Counted from the first letter of the stretch, positions 1 through 12,981 are shown. The stretch is 64,000 nucleotides of DNA from Paraspadella gotoi (GCA_051294375.1 CM119271.1:4197705-4261704), one strand, 5' to 3'. A program made the numbers and translations. The notes: generated by a model not told the origin, from the letters alone.

Positions 1-1600
1 GTAAGCGTTCTCTTCCGTCCTTTCCTTTCTCCCATTTTCATTCAAATTTTTTCCCCTTAATTTTAAAATTCGAACGTTTTCTTTCTTTTTCGCTTCGAAT
101 TAAACATTTTTTTTGGGTTAAACTTAATATCTAATATAATCTCTTCACGTTAATACTCCCTGCCACAACATAAACTTAAAATCTCAACATAGCGAATTAA
201 AATACAAAATGTAATTTATTTAAGTAAATTTATACCGTTACATTTTAAACGAAGGTCTTAAAAGATATTAGGTGTCCATTAAGAACACCAAAACAACCTG
301 GACGACAATCAAAACAACAAAAATAACAACGAAACGACAAAACAACTACGCCCGCCGCCCGCGAGACGCCGCCAACGAATCAAATAGTCGTGGCGTCGCT
401 CGAACTTACCCGCCTTACCCTCCCCTTACTCTAAACCCACTTTCTTTCCACCGACCCCCCGCTTTTTTCCCCCTTTGTTCATTTTCTTAGCCTCACCCGG
501 GAGAGTGAGTCTTTACTCTCGACGGGTCAGACTCACGATTTTTTTTTCTTGAGGGGGGACAGGTGGGTGGGTGGGGAAGAAAAGTGGAAAAAGTTGTCCC
601 AAAGGACAGAATGACCCAGGAGGGTGAAAAGAAAAGAAAAGAGAGGGCGCGAGAGAGCTGCGCTTATTGAAAAAAAAAAACATTCGCGACGCCGTTTCGT
701 CGCGCGTCTAAAAATAGTTTAGACGTCGGCTCCACGCCCACTCTTTAAGGGGAGGGGGGAGAGAGAAGGGGGCGTCGAGGGTTGACAACGGATTTTAATC
801 TTGTATAACAATGAAATACAATCAATAATAAAATTATCCATTCATTTTATAAATAAGCCATCTTGCCCCTGACTTTGGACAGTCTTTGGTGGTTTAAGGC
901 CTCCATCACTCTTACAAGATAATGACATAGCAGGTCCCTGCAAGATTTTAATCAAGACTCTTTCACAGTCTCGTTTATGCACTCCCAGAGTACCTGGCTT
1001 CCCTATCAATGAAGTTGTATAATATTTCAAAGAATGTTTCAATTGTTTAAAAAGACCACTCCCTTAAGTAATATATGGGAGAATACTATATTGTACTCCG
1101 CACAATATCATTTTTATAAGTATTCAATACTTCTTTGCAGTATTAGACCATTCGTAAAGTGGTAGAATAAATTTAGAGGTTTCAGCTCGGGGAAGTTGCT
1201 TTAAAAGACCGGATCACTTTGCTGTTAAGCGGCCGCCAGTCTTGAACACGAAACCTTTGAAGTGACGTGGCTTACGTCTTGCTTCCGTCAACAAAGAGAA
1301 TTTTAGGTCACAACATACGTAAGTGAAATGAAATCTTATCCCTCGGATGCATAAAAAAAGTCAGTCGGACTTCAATCGAGGGCCAATGGGCCAAGTTAAT
1401 CGGGCTTCAAAGGAGGGCGTGCCACTCCGGCTTTAATTCGGGGGCGTGCCACTCTGACTGAGATGGGGAGCGTGCCCCTCGAAATTGATAAGAAAAAATC
1501 CCCACAGAAAAGGAAAAAATAAGAGGCGGGAAGAAAATAATAAAAAGCATCAAGGATCAAGCCATGATGATAGTCATTCAATTGATGCGATGATAGTCAT
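1..1600 (+). repeat. Left arm of a large diverged inverted repeat
   Basis: Read in reverse complement, this segment matches 3930-6565 collinearly over its whole length. Anchors include 255-275 against 6195-6225 (GGTGTTCTT then ATGGACAC then AAGACCTT on the complement), 100-130 against 6415-6440 (AGTTTAACCCAAAAAAAATG), 500-660 against 5630-5830 (including GTCGAGAGTAAA), 878-893 against 4978-4993 (CCACCAAAGACTGTCC) and 1490-1545 against 3960-4020 (AAGAGGCGGGAAG). The arm reaches the left edge of the window and may continue beyond it. A short frame at 842-1042 on the minus strand ends in a KTVQSQGQDGLF-like peptide that recurs in a third copy near 16.9 kb. I do not recognise the element. I infer an old dispersed mobile element present twice in opposite orientation. 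Confidence 0.75.
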
Positions 1601-3290
1601 TCATTGACGCGATGAATCATTCATCGTAAATAAACAAACAAATGCGTGTATGAGTGAAAGAGAGAGAGCAGAGAGAGAGAGAGAGAGAGAGCCGAGAGAG
1701 AAGAGAGAGAAGTCAAGGCTGGACAGTTTTCCCGCCAAGAACGCATTAATTAGGTTCCTCTCGTTATATAAAGAATAATCAGAATTTTAGGAAAAAATCC
1801 ACGAAAACTCTCGGATGTAAATTTGGGATTTGTATCGAGAAAAAAGGCGCGGAAATAATGCGCGATAACTAAGTTTGAAGGAAAAAAGAGAGAGAGAGAG
1901 AGAGAGAGAAGAGAGAGAGAGAACTGGAAGCCGCTGGCCCGCCGCAGGACCGCCGGCTGCAGAGCTGAAACTCCCTTTCCGACGAATTGAGTAGGGAACG
2001 AACTCTCTTTCCTTTCTATAAAAAAATATTACAAAATAAATATTTGGGTAAGAGCATTAAGAAATTTTTTTGTACATTGAAAGTAAACTTAAAAAATGCA
2101 TAAATTTTTTCGTTTTAAGGCATGTTCCCATACTAAATCTTTTGATTCACCCCATTGAGAGGGGCTACCTCTATTCCAGAAAAAAAAAAACTAAACTCTT
2201 TCAATAATAATGATCCAAAAATTATAATCCCTATTAACAAAAATATATAGTTGAAAATACTCAGTTCACGACTAATGAATTTTTGACTTCCAAATATTTT
2301 TTTTACTTATCAAAAAAATTTTATTCCTTCATTTTAAAAAATTTTAATTCTGAATGAAATTTTTGATTGTTCTTTTTTTAGGAAGAAACAGACCGAGATC
2401 AAATTTATATTTGCATAATTTAATTAATTTATAAATAGTTAATCACAACTCAAATAATTATTATTTAAAAAAAGATAAAAAATGATTAAATATATACACT
2501 AAATATTTATAAAATTAATAATAGTATAAAATTAATCAGAATCAAAAGTAATTTATTTTGACTATATCCTCTTATTGTCAACTCCTATTTTAGATATAAT
2601 TTGCCAATAGTGGGCCACCGGTTCAAGTTACAATAATCAATAAATACAAAAATTTATTTTATTTAATGTAATGCATATGTCAATACTGTTTTGGTATTAA
2701 TAAAAAAAAAAAAAAAATATTGTTCGGTGAAAGTGCTGCAATATAATAAGCCACATCTAGCTGATGTACATGTGACAATTGGCACTGTCATATAAGTTAT
2801 TCTTTTACTTTTTTTTAAATAATGTATCCACGAAAATCTCGGTGTAATATTTGGGATTTTGTATTGGAAAAAACCCCGAATAAAAGGTTTTAGAAAGAAA
2901 AACATAATCATAAATTTTCAAAAAAAATAATCAATCAGCGCAAGAGTCGTTAGAGAGAAGAGAGAGAAGAGAGATGAGAAGAGAGAGAGAGAGAGATGCA
3001 GACGAGAGAGAGAGAGAGAGACAACGGAAAGAGAGACAAAAGCTTTGGACAGCTGCTTGAAGCCGCTGTACGTCAGTGGCAGAAACTCGACTTCGTTTTT
3101 TCCTGAAAATAAAGAATAAAGAATAAAAGAAATAAAAGAAGGCAAAAAATGTTAGCAATGTTACAATTTTGAATTTTTCCAATTTTTTCATCGCAGCTTT
3201 GTAAAAGATTTTATTTTTTATTTGTATTAAAATTAAGATATAGCTTCTCATTAAAAGTTATTTTGAAGTTCCTCTATTTTTTTTATTAGA

Positions 3291-3337
<47 letters not shown>

Positions 3338-3750
3338 AAAAAAAAAAAAAAAAAATTTTTTTTTTGGAGTTTCATCTTCAATATTATATACTGCAAATGT
3401 AAATAGATTTAAAGCACATTTCCCCCCCTATATACTAATTTGGATATGATAATGGGTACATAATCCATTTGCATTATTGGCAGTAAATGCCTAAATGAAA
3501 TGGAACATGCAAACAAAAAATAACTTAAATCCAAATGTAATGAAGAAAATATCAAAGCTAATTTTCAAGATGAGAAGCCATATCCTAACTTTTTAACCTT
3601 ACCTATGAATGCAGCACTTTTGCGGTAAAAACTTTATCATAATTCATAATAATTTTATTTAAAAAAAAACGGCTAAGTCACAGCCAAACCTATAAAAGCG
3701 TAGTAAGGTTTTTATATATATAAACAGCGTGACGGACGACAGACGACGAC
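1600..3750. repeat. Spacer of the inverted repeat, with an internal direct repeat and GA tracts
   Basis: AT-rich spacer between the two arms. It holds a diverged direct repeat: 1793-1990 and 2822-3100 share TCCACGAAAA, then CTCGG, then TTTGGGATTT, then a GA-rich tract, then a GAAGCCGCTG block. GA microsatellites lie at about 1661-1720, 1888-1922 and 2948-3032, and an almost pure poly-A run at 3297-3356. There is no coding signal. Confidence 0.55.
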
Positions 3751-3903
3751 GAACCGACTCTAACGACTACGTAAGCAAAGAAAGCTAACCCGAATGAATA
3801 ATCAAGCTGAACCGGCTTCGCCGGTATGGGCTTGATAAAATCCACAGAAAACGGAAAAATAAGAGGCGGGAAGAAAATAAACCAATATAAAGAAAAAAGA
3901 CCG
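3750..3903 (+). repeat. Third fragment of the inverted-repeat element, left half of a hairpin across the gap
   Basis: 3826-3903 is nearly the reverse complement of 3940-4017. Both carry the AAATAAGAGGCGGGAAG block and the GAAAAAAGACC block, and the two arms meet at the 25 N gap. The same block is also present in the left arm at 1490-1545. The fragment therefore forms a short-spacer palindrome with the start of the right arm. Confidence 0.6.
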
Positions 3904-3928
3904 NNNNNNNNNNNNNNNNNNNNNNNNN
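3904..3928. other. Assembly gap, 25 N
   Basis: Exactly 25 N, a size shared with four other gaps here, so probably a placeholder of unknown true length. It sits at the centre of a palindrome. Confidence 0.95.
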
Positions 3929-3929
3929 G

Positions 3930-6565
3930 TGAAGATGATTTTGATCGATGGTCTTTTTTCATTATTGTTTATTTCTTTCCCGCCTCTTATTTTTCCTTTT
4001 CTGTTGGGGATTTTTACTTAGTTCAATGTTCGAGGGCACGGTGCTCCCCAGTCATCTCCGAGTCAGAGTTGGCCGCTCTAGTAGAAGAAGGAGAGGTTGG
4101 GCCGGCAATGGTGTATAAAAGACAGCGGAGTGGGCCATCGACCTCAACAGTCACGGCAATTTGAAGCTCCTTGGCTCGACTCTAATCTATTTGTTTGTTC
4201 CTCTCCTTGTGTTCCTCCTCTCGATTTTGAGTTCCGGACTGACTCTTATTTCTATTCATGGGCGAGAGGATAACGTAATAATATTCATTTCACTGTCACA
4301 GTAAGTAGCTCTGTTGAACAATGGTTTTCCTATACTCCCTTTGTTGGGCGCAAGGTAGCTAAGAAAAGTGCTAAAGCATCGTACACATTCAAAGGATTTG
4401 CGGTGTTCAAAGACTGCGCGCGCCGCTTAAACAGCGTCAAAAATGTGGAATTCATTTGCGGTTTTCATTTCTCAGGAGTACGAATTTTCTGTCCTTAGCT
4501 GGATAATGGTTCATATATCTATCTACCAGCTCTTAACAGTGTTTGAATGGTGATATACTGCTACGTCTCTCGCAATTACTTATTAAAAAGATGATATTGT
4601 GACGAGAATGCAGGATAAAAAGTCCAATATAGTATTCTCCCCAATATACTTAAGGGAGGGTTGCGTCATCGATTTGTTTAATTTTCAAATATATTAGAAA
4701 AATAAAATCAATTCGTTGTGAAATATAGATAACACAAACTGAGCTCAGTTAAGAAGGCTAGTGGGATAACGACTTACGAAAGCCGGTATCTTTCTTGAGG
4801 GTAAGCTCTCGATTACTATAAGCGCATAACGAGACTAGTTGAAAGAGTGCTATGAGATTATAAAAAATCTTCAAGAGATCCTGACTCTCCTTAAAAAAAC
4901 AATCAGAATAAGAATAATAATGTTATATCTATCGAGGATAACTGAAGAAGTCTCCGGGGTCAGATCGCGCCTTAAACCACCAAAGACTGTCCTAATCAGT
5001 TTCGTGCACCTCACAGTTACAATAACAAGACTTAAGGCTTAGTCTGATATTTAAACATTATATGAATGTGTGTAGGCAAGTCAAAAATATATTTATTAAT
5101 CCGAACATTAGTAAAACTCTATCGAATTTAATTTTGTTTCTAATAAAAAATTTAATATCAATATTAATATAGAACTCAATAAAAAATACTACACAACAGT
5201 GCGTTTGAAATAACGGTCATATCCGCGTCGTCCGTAGCTGGGCGCACTCTCACCTCTCACTCTCCCCCTTGCTCACCCTTTCGTGAAAAGAAAAGATTAA
5301 TAATATATACAACACCAATTATGTAATGATTCTTGTTTTCTAAAAGAGTCGATTAAAGAATTCGCTAGTTGGGATTATATTACAATTTAGTTATATGTAT
5401 GCTATCCTTACAGCTAGAACTTTTACCCTTGGGACATTTTGTAGTCGGAAATTAAGCGCTCTAATGTACTTGAAATCAGGAAAGCCAAAGAGAGTTAAGT
5501 AATGCATAGTAATGCAAAATAACGAATTTTTCGGAGCTCAATAAATTTAAATAATATTGATCGTAGGACGATTGTATCTCTCGACGGGGGTCTTGCGAAT
5601 GTTTTGTATTTTTTTATTCAATACAGCAGCAGCTCTCTCGCCGTGCTACTATTTCTTCTCCTCTCTTCTTTTCACCCTCACTGGAGGCAAATTCTTGTCC
5701 TAATGTTGACATTACTTTTATCCACTTTCTTCACCCACTCCACCCTGACCTGTTCCACCTCCCACCTTCAAAGAAAAAAATTTAAATCTGTAGGAGTCTG
5801 GACCTTACGGCGTCGAGAGTAAATGACTCAACTCTCCCACGCGTTCGGTCTGAGGCTAAAGCAAATCAGAACAAAGGGGGCGTCAGAGAAAAAAGAGCTG
5901 GTGTCTGAGTAAATGGAATAAATACATGGTGGGTCTCGCGTTGGGTGGCAAAGAAATAAGTGTGATCATTTTAAATAAGAATAATGGGTAGAAGTAAAGA
6001 GGTTGTGAAGTGTAAGGCCGTGAGAGTTAAAGTATACGATATGGCAACGATACGCTCCACGAACATATGAGGTTGGCTGTTGGCGGCGTGTTCTCTCGCG
6101 GGGCAGGCTCTTGGTCCTTATGATAGATATGTTTTTGTCCGTTCGTTGTTTATTTTTTGTTGTTATTGATTGTGCGTCCAGTGATTAGTTTTGGTGTTCT
6201 TTACGATGGACACACATATATCTTTAAGACCTTGTTTTAAATGTACAGGGTATTAGAAATCTACTACATAAATCAATATAACAACCATTTTGTATTGTTC
6301 TGATTAATTGCTATGCTGCTTATGGCATCTTGATGATTTTTTAAATGCATGAAGATTAATGTTCATGCCATTCAGCGGCGGAGTATTAACGTTGAAGGAT
6401 TATAGTTAGATATTAAGTTTAACCCAAAAAAAATGTTTAATATTCGAAAAGCTGAAAAAAGTAAAACTAATAGAGAAAACGCTACTGAGGAAGTTTTAAA
6501 ATTAAGGGTGAAAAAAATTGGATATGAAATGGGTGAGAAGATGGAAGGACGGAGAGACGGTACGC
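3930..6565 (-). repeat. Right arm of the large inverted repeat
   Basis: Reverse-oriented copy of the element at 1-1600, about 1 kb longer because 4650-5600 holds extra sequence that is absent or much shortened in the left arm. The order of matching blocks is preserved throughout. Similarity is patchy with many indels, which suggests an old copy. The open frame at 4839-5042 lies inside it and corresponds to the left-arm frame at 842-1042 (shared residues LKPPKTV). I see no transposase or reverse transcriptase motif. Confidence 0.75.
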
Positions 6566-8340
6566 TTTACCAAATGGTATCGATTCTTCTCTCCTCTCAT
6601 TCTCTCTCTCGTCTCTTTCTCTCTTCTCTCTCTCTCTCTGCTCTCTGCGAGGTCTCTCCTCGATCTCCTCCTCATCTCTTCTTACTGCTCTCTCCCTATT
6701 ACCTTGCCTTTTCCCGCTTTTCTCTCTTTCTTTCTTTCTTTCCTTTTCTTCTTTTTTCTTTACTTTCTTTCTTCTCTCTTGCAGTTGCAACTTTCTTGCG
6801 CTAAAGCTTTCTTTGGGTCAACATTGTCTCGGGAGACATTTTCAAAATTTTGTTTCTCTCTTTCATATATTAATGTGAAAACATGAAACAAAATCTTTAT
6901 AAAAATCCAGTAACCAGATTTAGTACTTCCATGGAATGTCTTCAGAACTTGTTTTTTATTTGGTGCTACTATTCTTTTCAAAAAAGAATCTTAAAAAAGA
7001 AATCTATTCTAATTCTTTAACTACTTGTCATTAACAATGATGAGAACTCGGAATATTCAGGAGAACGTCAGAAAGAAAAATATATCGAGGCGAGATTTTT
7101 GAAAGATTTCATAATTAAAAAAAAATCGAAAACATCTGTCATTTTTTATATTAAAAAATTTTATCATACATCTCAAAAAGGAATGTATCAATTAAACTGA
7201 AATAAACAATTATTACAAGTCGCCTCCTCCCCATATCTATAAAAAAAAATTTTCATCGTCAATTTTACTCTTTTTAAACTTTTCTTTCGTCTCTACTTCT
7301 TCCATCTCCTTTTTCCCTTCTCTATTATGTATTTTCTTCGTGTATTTCCCTCTCCCCCCGCTCATCTAATTTCTTCTCCCACGATCGTTCCTCTTCCTAC
7401 ATATATACTCATCTAACCTTCCGTTTTTTCAACATATATATATCAATTCTTCTATCCTCTTCCTATTCCTTTTTCTTGCTCTCCTTTGCCATCCTTATTC
7501 TCTCTTTTATGTCTTTTCCATCTTCCTCTTCCATCTATCACGAACTCCCCATGCGCCCCTTTCTCCTCTTTATCCATATAATGCATCTCCGCGCATTTTT
7601 TTCCGCACCCTTCTGGCTTCATCTCGTCTACTAATACATCCATTTGCATCTTTTCCTCTCTCCTCCAGATTCTCTCTAACTGCTGTACATGTTTCCTCCT
7701 TTCTACTCTGATTGTGAGTCTCCCTATCCGATACCACCATATCTCACTCTCTTAATCAGACCTGGTTTTCTACTCTCTCCCTCCCTCCTCTTATCCTTTC
7801 TTACTCTTTGGTCCCTTTCTTATTCTCATCGAGAACTTCATTACGCCTCTATACTCTCCTCATCCCTTTAACTACATCTCCTCCTCTTTTTCCTTTTCCC
7901 ATTCTCCCTTTCTCTCCTCATCTTTGCCTCCCATTCCTCTCTACCTCTGTCCTCCCCTCTTATCTCTCTCTCTCCTACTTCCTCTTCTTACCTTCTCCTC
8001 TTCTCCGCCTTCCTCTATCTCCCTTCCTCTCCCTTCTCCTTGTCCCTTTCTTCATCGCTTTCCTTTCCTCCTCTTCTCTCTTCGTCCCTCTCCTCTCCTT
8101 CTGCCCCTCTCTTTTCCTCTTCCTCACGTCACGACCAAAAAACGTTTTCGCATGTAGAACGCAAATATGATGACGATATTGGAGATGAGAGAGTAGATTT
8201 CCAAACGAAACGAAATACATGGACCACACTTATAAAAAAAAACAAAAATAGGACAGAAAAATATATTCGAAATATAAAACTTTGGCACAGTTTTTATTTT
8301 AAGCAAGAATTTTACCCGAAGTTTTACCTAAAAACTTAAC
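6566..8340. repeat. Pyrimidine-rich blocks
   Basis: 6583-6785 and about 7260-8135 are strongly pyrimidine-rich on the + strand, mixing CT, CTT and TTTC motifs. The stretch between is AT-rich. Open frames here read as S/L/F-rich on + or K/R/E-rich on - and follow from composition, so none is called as a gene. Confidence 0.6.
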
Positions 8341-8866
8341 AAATTATTTTCCCCCTAAATTAAATTGGCTTTTGTTTATCCCCAAAAAAATTCATTATGC
8401 TTTACCTTCATGTTAAATAAATTTGTAAACTAACTCCAATTTCATTTCATAAACGATAAACCTCCGCGTTTACGACGAAAGGATAACACGATTCCGCAGC
8501 CGGTATTAAATTATATACATATATAGTAATAATATATATTTTATATTTAGCTATATCCTAAAAAAAGTTTCCCCCTCAGGTGACTCACTCGAACCCCCCA
8601 TTTAAACCCCCCGCACTTCCTTTTTAACACCACTTTATTGAGACCTCCAATATTTCGTTTCTCTATCCTTCCATCTTTCTCCCTTCCTTCACCCGTCTTT
8701 CTCTAACTCCATCCCCCACGAGACACACCCCACCTTAAATCTCCCTCTTCCTCGTCTCCAATAAAAAAAAAAAAAAGAATCTCTCCCTGGAAGGGAAAAC
8801 TGGTTTTCGTCCAAATATCTCTCGTTTTCTTTTTCTCTCGAAAATTGTGGACTTATATTCCTTTTT
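8341..8866. other. AT-rich DNA without recognisable features
   Basis: AT- and pyrimidine-rich sequence. I see no gene or named repeat in it. Confidence 0.4.
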
Positions 8867-9223
8867 AGTTGCGCCTCGAGTTACTCGCGGAGGCATCTCT
8901 ATAAGTACTTTTCGGGTCGGTCTGTCGTAGCCTGTCTTCGGGTCTGTCCCATTGTTTAAAAATGCTTATAAGTTGCCTATCTAATTGGTTGCTCTTTTGT
9001 TAAGAAAAGAAAAAACCTCAAATCTAAGTGACTTCTTAGCGCCGCCTTTCAGGAAATCCCTAAAACTAAAAGGATAAAAGACGAAAATTTCGATGCAGAG
9101 CATTGTCATAGATACAAGGGGTAAAAAAGGTTTTTTTAATCATGTTTCATTGTCATTGTTCATGTCTATACAATTGAAAATAAAGTCACTGCGCGCAAAG
9201 ACATTTGAATCACCTTTCTTGTT
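8867..9223 (+). mobile_element. Copy A of a dispersed element with internal microsatellites (HINE/MITE-like)
   Basis: Begins AGTTGCGCC followed by a CGAG..CTCGCGG palindrome, then AATTCTATAAGTA-like sequence, then a short GGTC/TGTC tract, a CATTTGTTAAG-like block, CCTAAAACTA, GATGCAG.GCAT, a decayed TCATG tract, AATAAAGTCACTGCG and an end like CACCTTTCTTGTT. The same block order recurs at 34201, 37796, and in reverse at 15527 and 57904. There is no ORF. Helentron-associated elements (DINE-1, mini-me) and bivalve pearl elements are known to carry internal tetranucleotide microsatellites, so I infer that type of non-autonomous element. A MITE is the alternative. Confidence 0.65.
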
Positions 9224-11590
9224 GTTCCTTTTTATTCTTTTATTTTTATATTTCTCTTTACTCTATTCTTCGGTACTGGTGCAACGCCAAATTTGAAACC
9301 TGCATCTGATTTCTAATCTTCGATCTCCTCACTAAATTAATTTTTACCTAAATAAATATTTCCAAATCTGTTATCCCAGTCCTCAAAGGCCTAACCCTAA
9401 TCCCTTACCCATAATCAAATTCTTTAAAAAATATTTTTTGTTATTTTTTTTTTATTAATTTTTAAAACGAAATTGGTACGCTTTTAAAATATATATCGGC
9501 CCGTGTCAGTTAACACTTACCAACTAATTAAACTTAACATCCATATTTCTTCTCCTTTCCTTCTCCTTTTCTTCTCCTTACTTGAACCCCATCCACTCTT
9601 ACCTTTCTTTTCCGCCCCGCCGTTCGATGTCATTCCCAACCCCTTCCACCCCCCTTCCCGTCCGTCAGACTCCCTTCCTCCTATTACCCCGCGTCCCCCT
9701 CCCCCGGGCCCCCCCAGACGGTATTTCCACTCAAAACTAATTTCGTGAACGTCAAACGTGTTACCTCATTAGTCATCCGTGCCAAATATTGGAGGCAGGA
9801 GGGCGGCCGGTGGCGGCGTGTGGTTGTGCTAGGGTGGCGGTGGTGGCGGCTCTCGGTGGCGGCGTGGCGGAACTAGGAGTGGTTTCGGCTTGGCTCGGAG
9901 GATGAGGTGCTGAGAATGGTGACCTATTGTATTATGTATTCAACTATCTCAAGACCTTACGCATCATCTTCACTCTCCGCCCCTTCTTTTTCATCAAAAA
10001 GTATATCTACGTGGCCCAGCGAGGTGAATTAGTTTAACCCGCGAACCTTTTTAGGGCTAGGAAAACTCGCATCATTTGGGCGTCTGGTTTGGTCGAATAA
10101 GTGGCTCGTGGTGTAATTAGGTTGTTTGTCTAGGTGGCTTCTTTTAGCCCCTTTTTATTGTTAAAAGTTTTTGACCTTGAGCTTGGAGCATCCTCGCCAT
10201 TTTGAGAAGCTCGACCCGCCATGGCGTGGTGCAACACTCTGTGAAGGAGGAGATACATTGCATTCTGCGTGCTTGTCGATGATTACCCATGAGGGGGAAA
10301 TTAAGGTCCTTTTACTTGTAGTGAAGAGAGAGAGAGAGATCCTGAAACTCAATTAAATGGAACCGATTCCCAGAAACAATAATATCAAAAATAATAAAGA
10401 GGCTTTTTATAGCTCCAGAAGGGAAAAACAGATCAACGACCACCCAATATATATAAGAAAAATATAAAAAAATTAAGCATCTTATTTTAATTTTTCTTAC
10501 TATATATTGCTCAGAGAAAAAAAAACAAAAACTTCAACTTCGGGTAAATTTGAAAAAGAAAAACTAATCAAATTTTATTAAGTTTGATATTTTAGATAAG
10601 TTTAGCTGAATTATTTCTTGTAATATTCATCTCGGTTGGATACCAACTGCGCAATGCGACATTCTGTTCCATGATGAAAATGATGAGAGCGTGAAGAGAT
10701 GAGAGAAAGAATGAGAGAGTAGAGATATGAGAGGAGGACATGAGATGGGTACAATTAGGAGGAACCGAGAAGACGAAAAGGGTAGAGAGAGAGGACGAGA
10801 GAGTGAGAAGAGAGATATAGAGGAGAGAGTATAGATGAGAAACTAGTCCTAGATAATGGTTTGAAGAAGATGAAACTGCTAAATATATTAGATTCAAATT
10901 ATCATTATTCATGACAGATCATACTCACTCAAATGATAAGATTGACACTGAATTTGTTGCTATTTTTAACGCAAATATTGGGTTATTGCTTTTTGTATTT
11001 TTAAAGTGCTCCATATTTAAATTCATAAACAATCCCTTCTAAAACCTTATAAAGACTATAGTCGTAACGGAGAATTTTAGAGGACAATTACATTTTACCG
11101 CAATGTGTTTTTTTATTGTTTGATCTCTTTGTTTCTTATTAATCTGAAACAATAAAAGGATGGTTAACAACAAACCAACCGCAATAATTTTAAAATAAAA
11201 GCTGGCAAAACAACAACTGGAACGGACAAGCGTCCAACAACGCCGCGCGGATGCTCTAGCGGGTTTACGGACGGGAAGCAATTAAATTTTTTTTTTACCA
11301 TAATCCCACTCCTGTTTCCGCGAGACTAGAGTGGACGTGAGAGTGAGAGAGAGAAAAAACAGAGATGAGAGGAGTGAGATGAGAGACAGAGATACAGAAC
11401 GATTAAGAAAGGGGGACTTAAATACTATAAAAACCCAATAATAGTTTAAAAGACGAAAATGATAAAAAAAAAAAACCTAGGTTGAGGAAGAAGATGGAGA
11501 AAGGATTATGGGAGGAAAAAATCTTTTACTTACGTCTTAAATTCGCGTTTTTTGATTGGGAGAGGACGCGCGACTGAGAGTGCCGTTGGG
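9224..11590. other. Gene-poor region with G-rich and mixed AT-rich DNA
   Basis: Contains a CCTAACCCTAATCCC stretch near 9390, a C/T-rich block at 9545-9720, and a G-rich GGCGG/GGTGGC block at 9790-9890. 10170-10350 is open on both strands but unrecognised. 10680-10830 is GAGA-rich. The rest is AT-rich. I find no supported gene. Confidence 0.4.
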
Positions 11591-11662
11591 CGACGAGAGA
11601 GAGAGAGAGAGAAGAGAGAGAGAGATTAGAGAGAGAGAGGAGAGAGAGAGAGAGAGATTTAT
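11591..11662 (+). repeat. (GA)n microsatellite
   Basis: GA dinucleotide tract with a few interruptions. Confidence 0.9.
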
Positions 11663-12236
11663 CTAAATCGCGTGACACGTATATCGCAAAACCTATCGGC
11701 GTTCGTTGCCTTGACTACGGTTGCCCTCAGTTGACAGCGTCGGCGAACGTTGGCATCGGCGCCGGAAGGGTTAAATCCGGCGAGAGGTTTACTCCGGCAA
11801 CGGTGGGAGTTTGCGCCGGCATTCGCATCGGCGAAGGGTTACCTCGGCTGTTCCTGATTCGGTCAAACTTTGAAGAGCAGAGCAGTGGCATGCTGCTGTC
11901 GATGACTATGCAGCTTTATATGCTGCAATTAATGCTGCAGTTGATGCAGAGATTGATACTGCTGTTAATGCTGTAGCTACTTAGTCGTCTAAGTTTTCTT
12001 CGTCATCGCAGGAATTGCCGAGTTCAGCTCGGATTACTGCAAGTCAAGCTAATTAGCTTTATTAGTTAAAAACAAGAAAAAAAGATTTTGCTTCACCTCC
12101 CTCCTTCTCCTTCTCCTCTTCCTCCTCCTCCTCCTCCTCCTTCTCCTCCTCCTCCTCTTCCTCTTCTTCCCAATCAACCACACCCAATGTCTCGTCAGTC
12201 GCCATCTTTGGCGTTGAGATGCCGATAAATCGGCGG
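11663..12236. other. GC-richer patch with a GCTG-rich tract and a (CTC)n tract
   Basis: 11731-11976 is open on + and ends in a GCTG/GCAG-rich quasi-repeat at 11888-11975. In the neighbouring frame that tract reads as an alanine-rich peptide of about 30 residues, but a stop lies just upstream. I do not recognise a protein. 12095-12170 is a CTC/CTT triplet tract. Confidence 0.3.
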
Positions 12237-12577
12237 NNNNNNNNNNNNNNNNNNNNNNNNNNNNNNNNNNNNNNNNNNNNNNNNNNNNNNNNNNNNNNNN
12301 NNNNNNNNNNNNNNNNNNNNNNNNNNNNNNNNNNNNNNNNNNNNNNNNNNNNNNNNNNNNNNNNNNNNNNNNNNNNNNNNNNNNNNNNNNNNNNNNNNNN
12401 NNNNNNNNNNNNNNNNNNNNNNNNNNNNNNNNNNNNNNNNNNNNNNNNNNNNNNNNNNNNNNNNNNNNNNNNNNNNNNNNNNNNNNNNNNNNNNNNNNNN
12501 NNNNNNNNNNNNNNNNNNNNNNNNNNNNNNNNNNNNNNNNNNNNNNNNNNNNNNNNNNNNNNNNNNNNNNNNNNNNN
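12237..12577. other. Assembly gap, 341 N
   Basis: Run of N that resumes in a short CT tract, so the gap probably contains more dinucleotide repeat. Confidence 0.95.
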
Positions 12578-12787
12578 TCTCTCTCTCTCTCCAAAACTTT
12601 CTATTTTTCTCTCTTTGAAACCTTTATTTTCTAGACAAGTTTTATTAACTATTAACGATTAACTATATTCTATTACTTGGTAAACAAAAAGACGTTTTTC
12701 TCTCTTTGTTGTCGCATCTAATTCCGTTTGAGATTTTCCGTGAAATTGACTTCCTTCATTTCCTTCACTCTTCGTTCGATCATTCTA

Positions 12788-12789
12788 AA

Positions 12790-12828
<39 letters not shown>

Positions 12829-12833
12829 GTCGA

Positions 12834-12880
<47 letters not shown>

Positions 12881-12912
12881 TAAGAAAGATAGAAAGAAAT
12901 AATGAAAGAATG
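12788..12912 (+). repeat. (GAAA)n microsatellite
   Basis: Tetranucleotide AAAG tract of roughly 30 units, interrupted near 12830 by GGTCG and decaying at its right end. Confidence 0.9.
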
Positions 12913-12968
12913 AATTTTTTTAGCCACGTCCACATTTTCCCTCGCAATCACCGAGTAACTTATCCTTT

Positions 12969-12981
12969 GTCTCTCTCTCTA

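Noticed and set aside
11888-11975. Alanine-rich cuticle-protein-like tail
   Set aside because: Only about 33 codons between stops, and produced by a GCTG/GCAG quasi-repeat.
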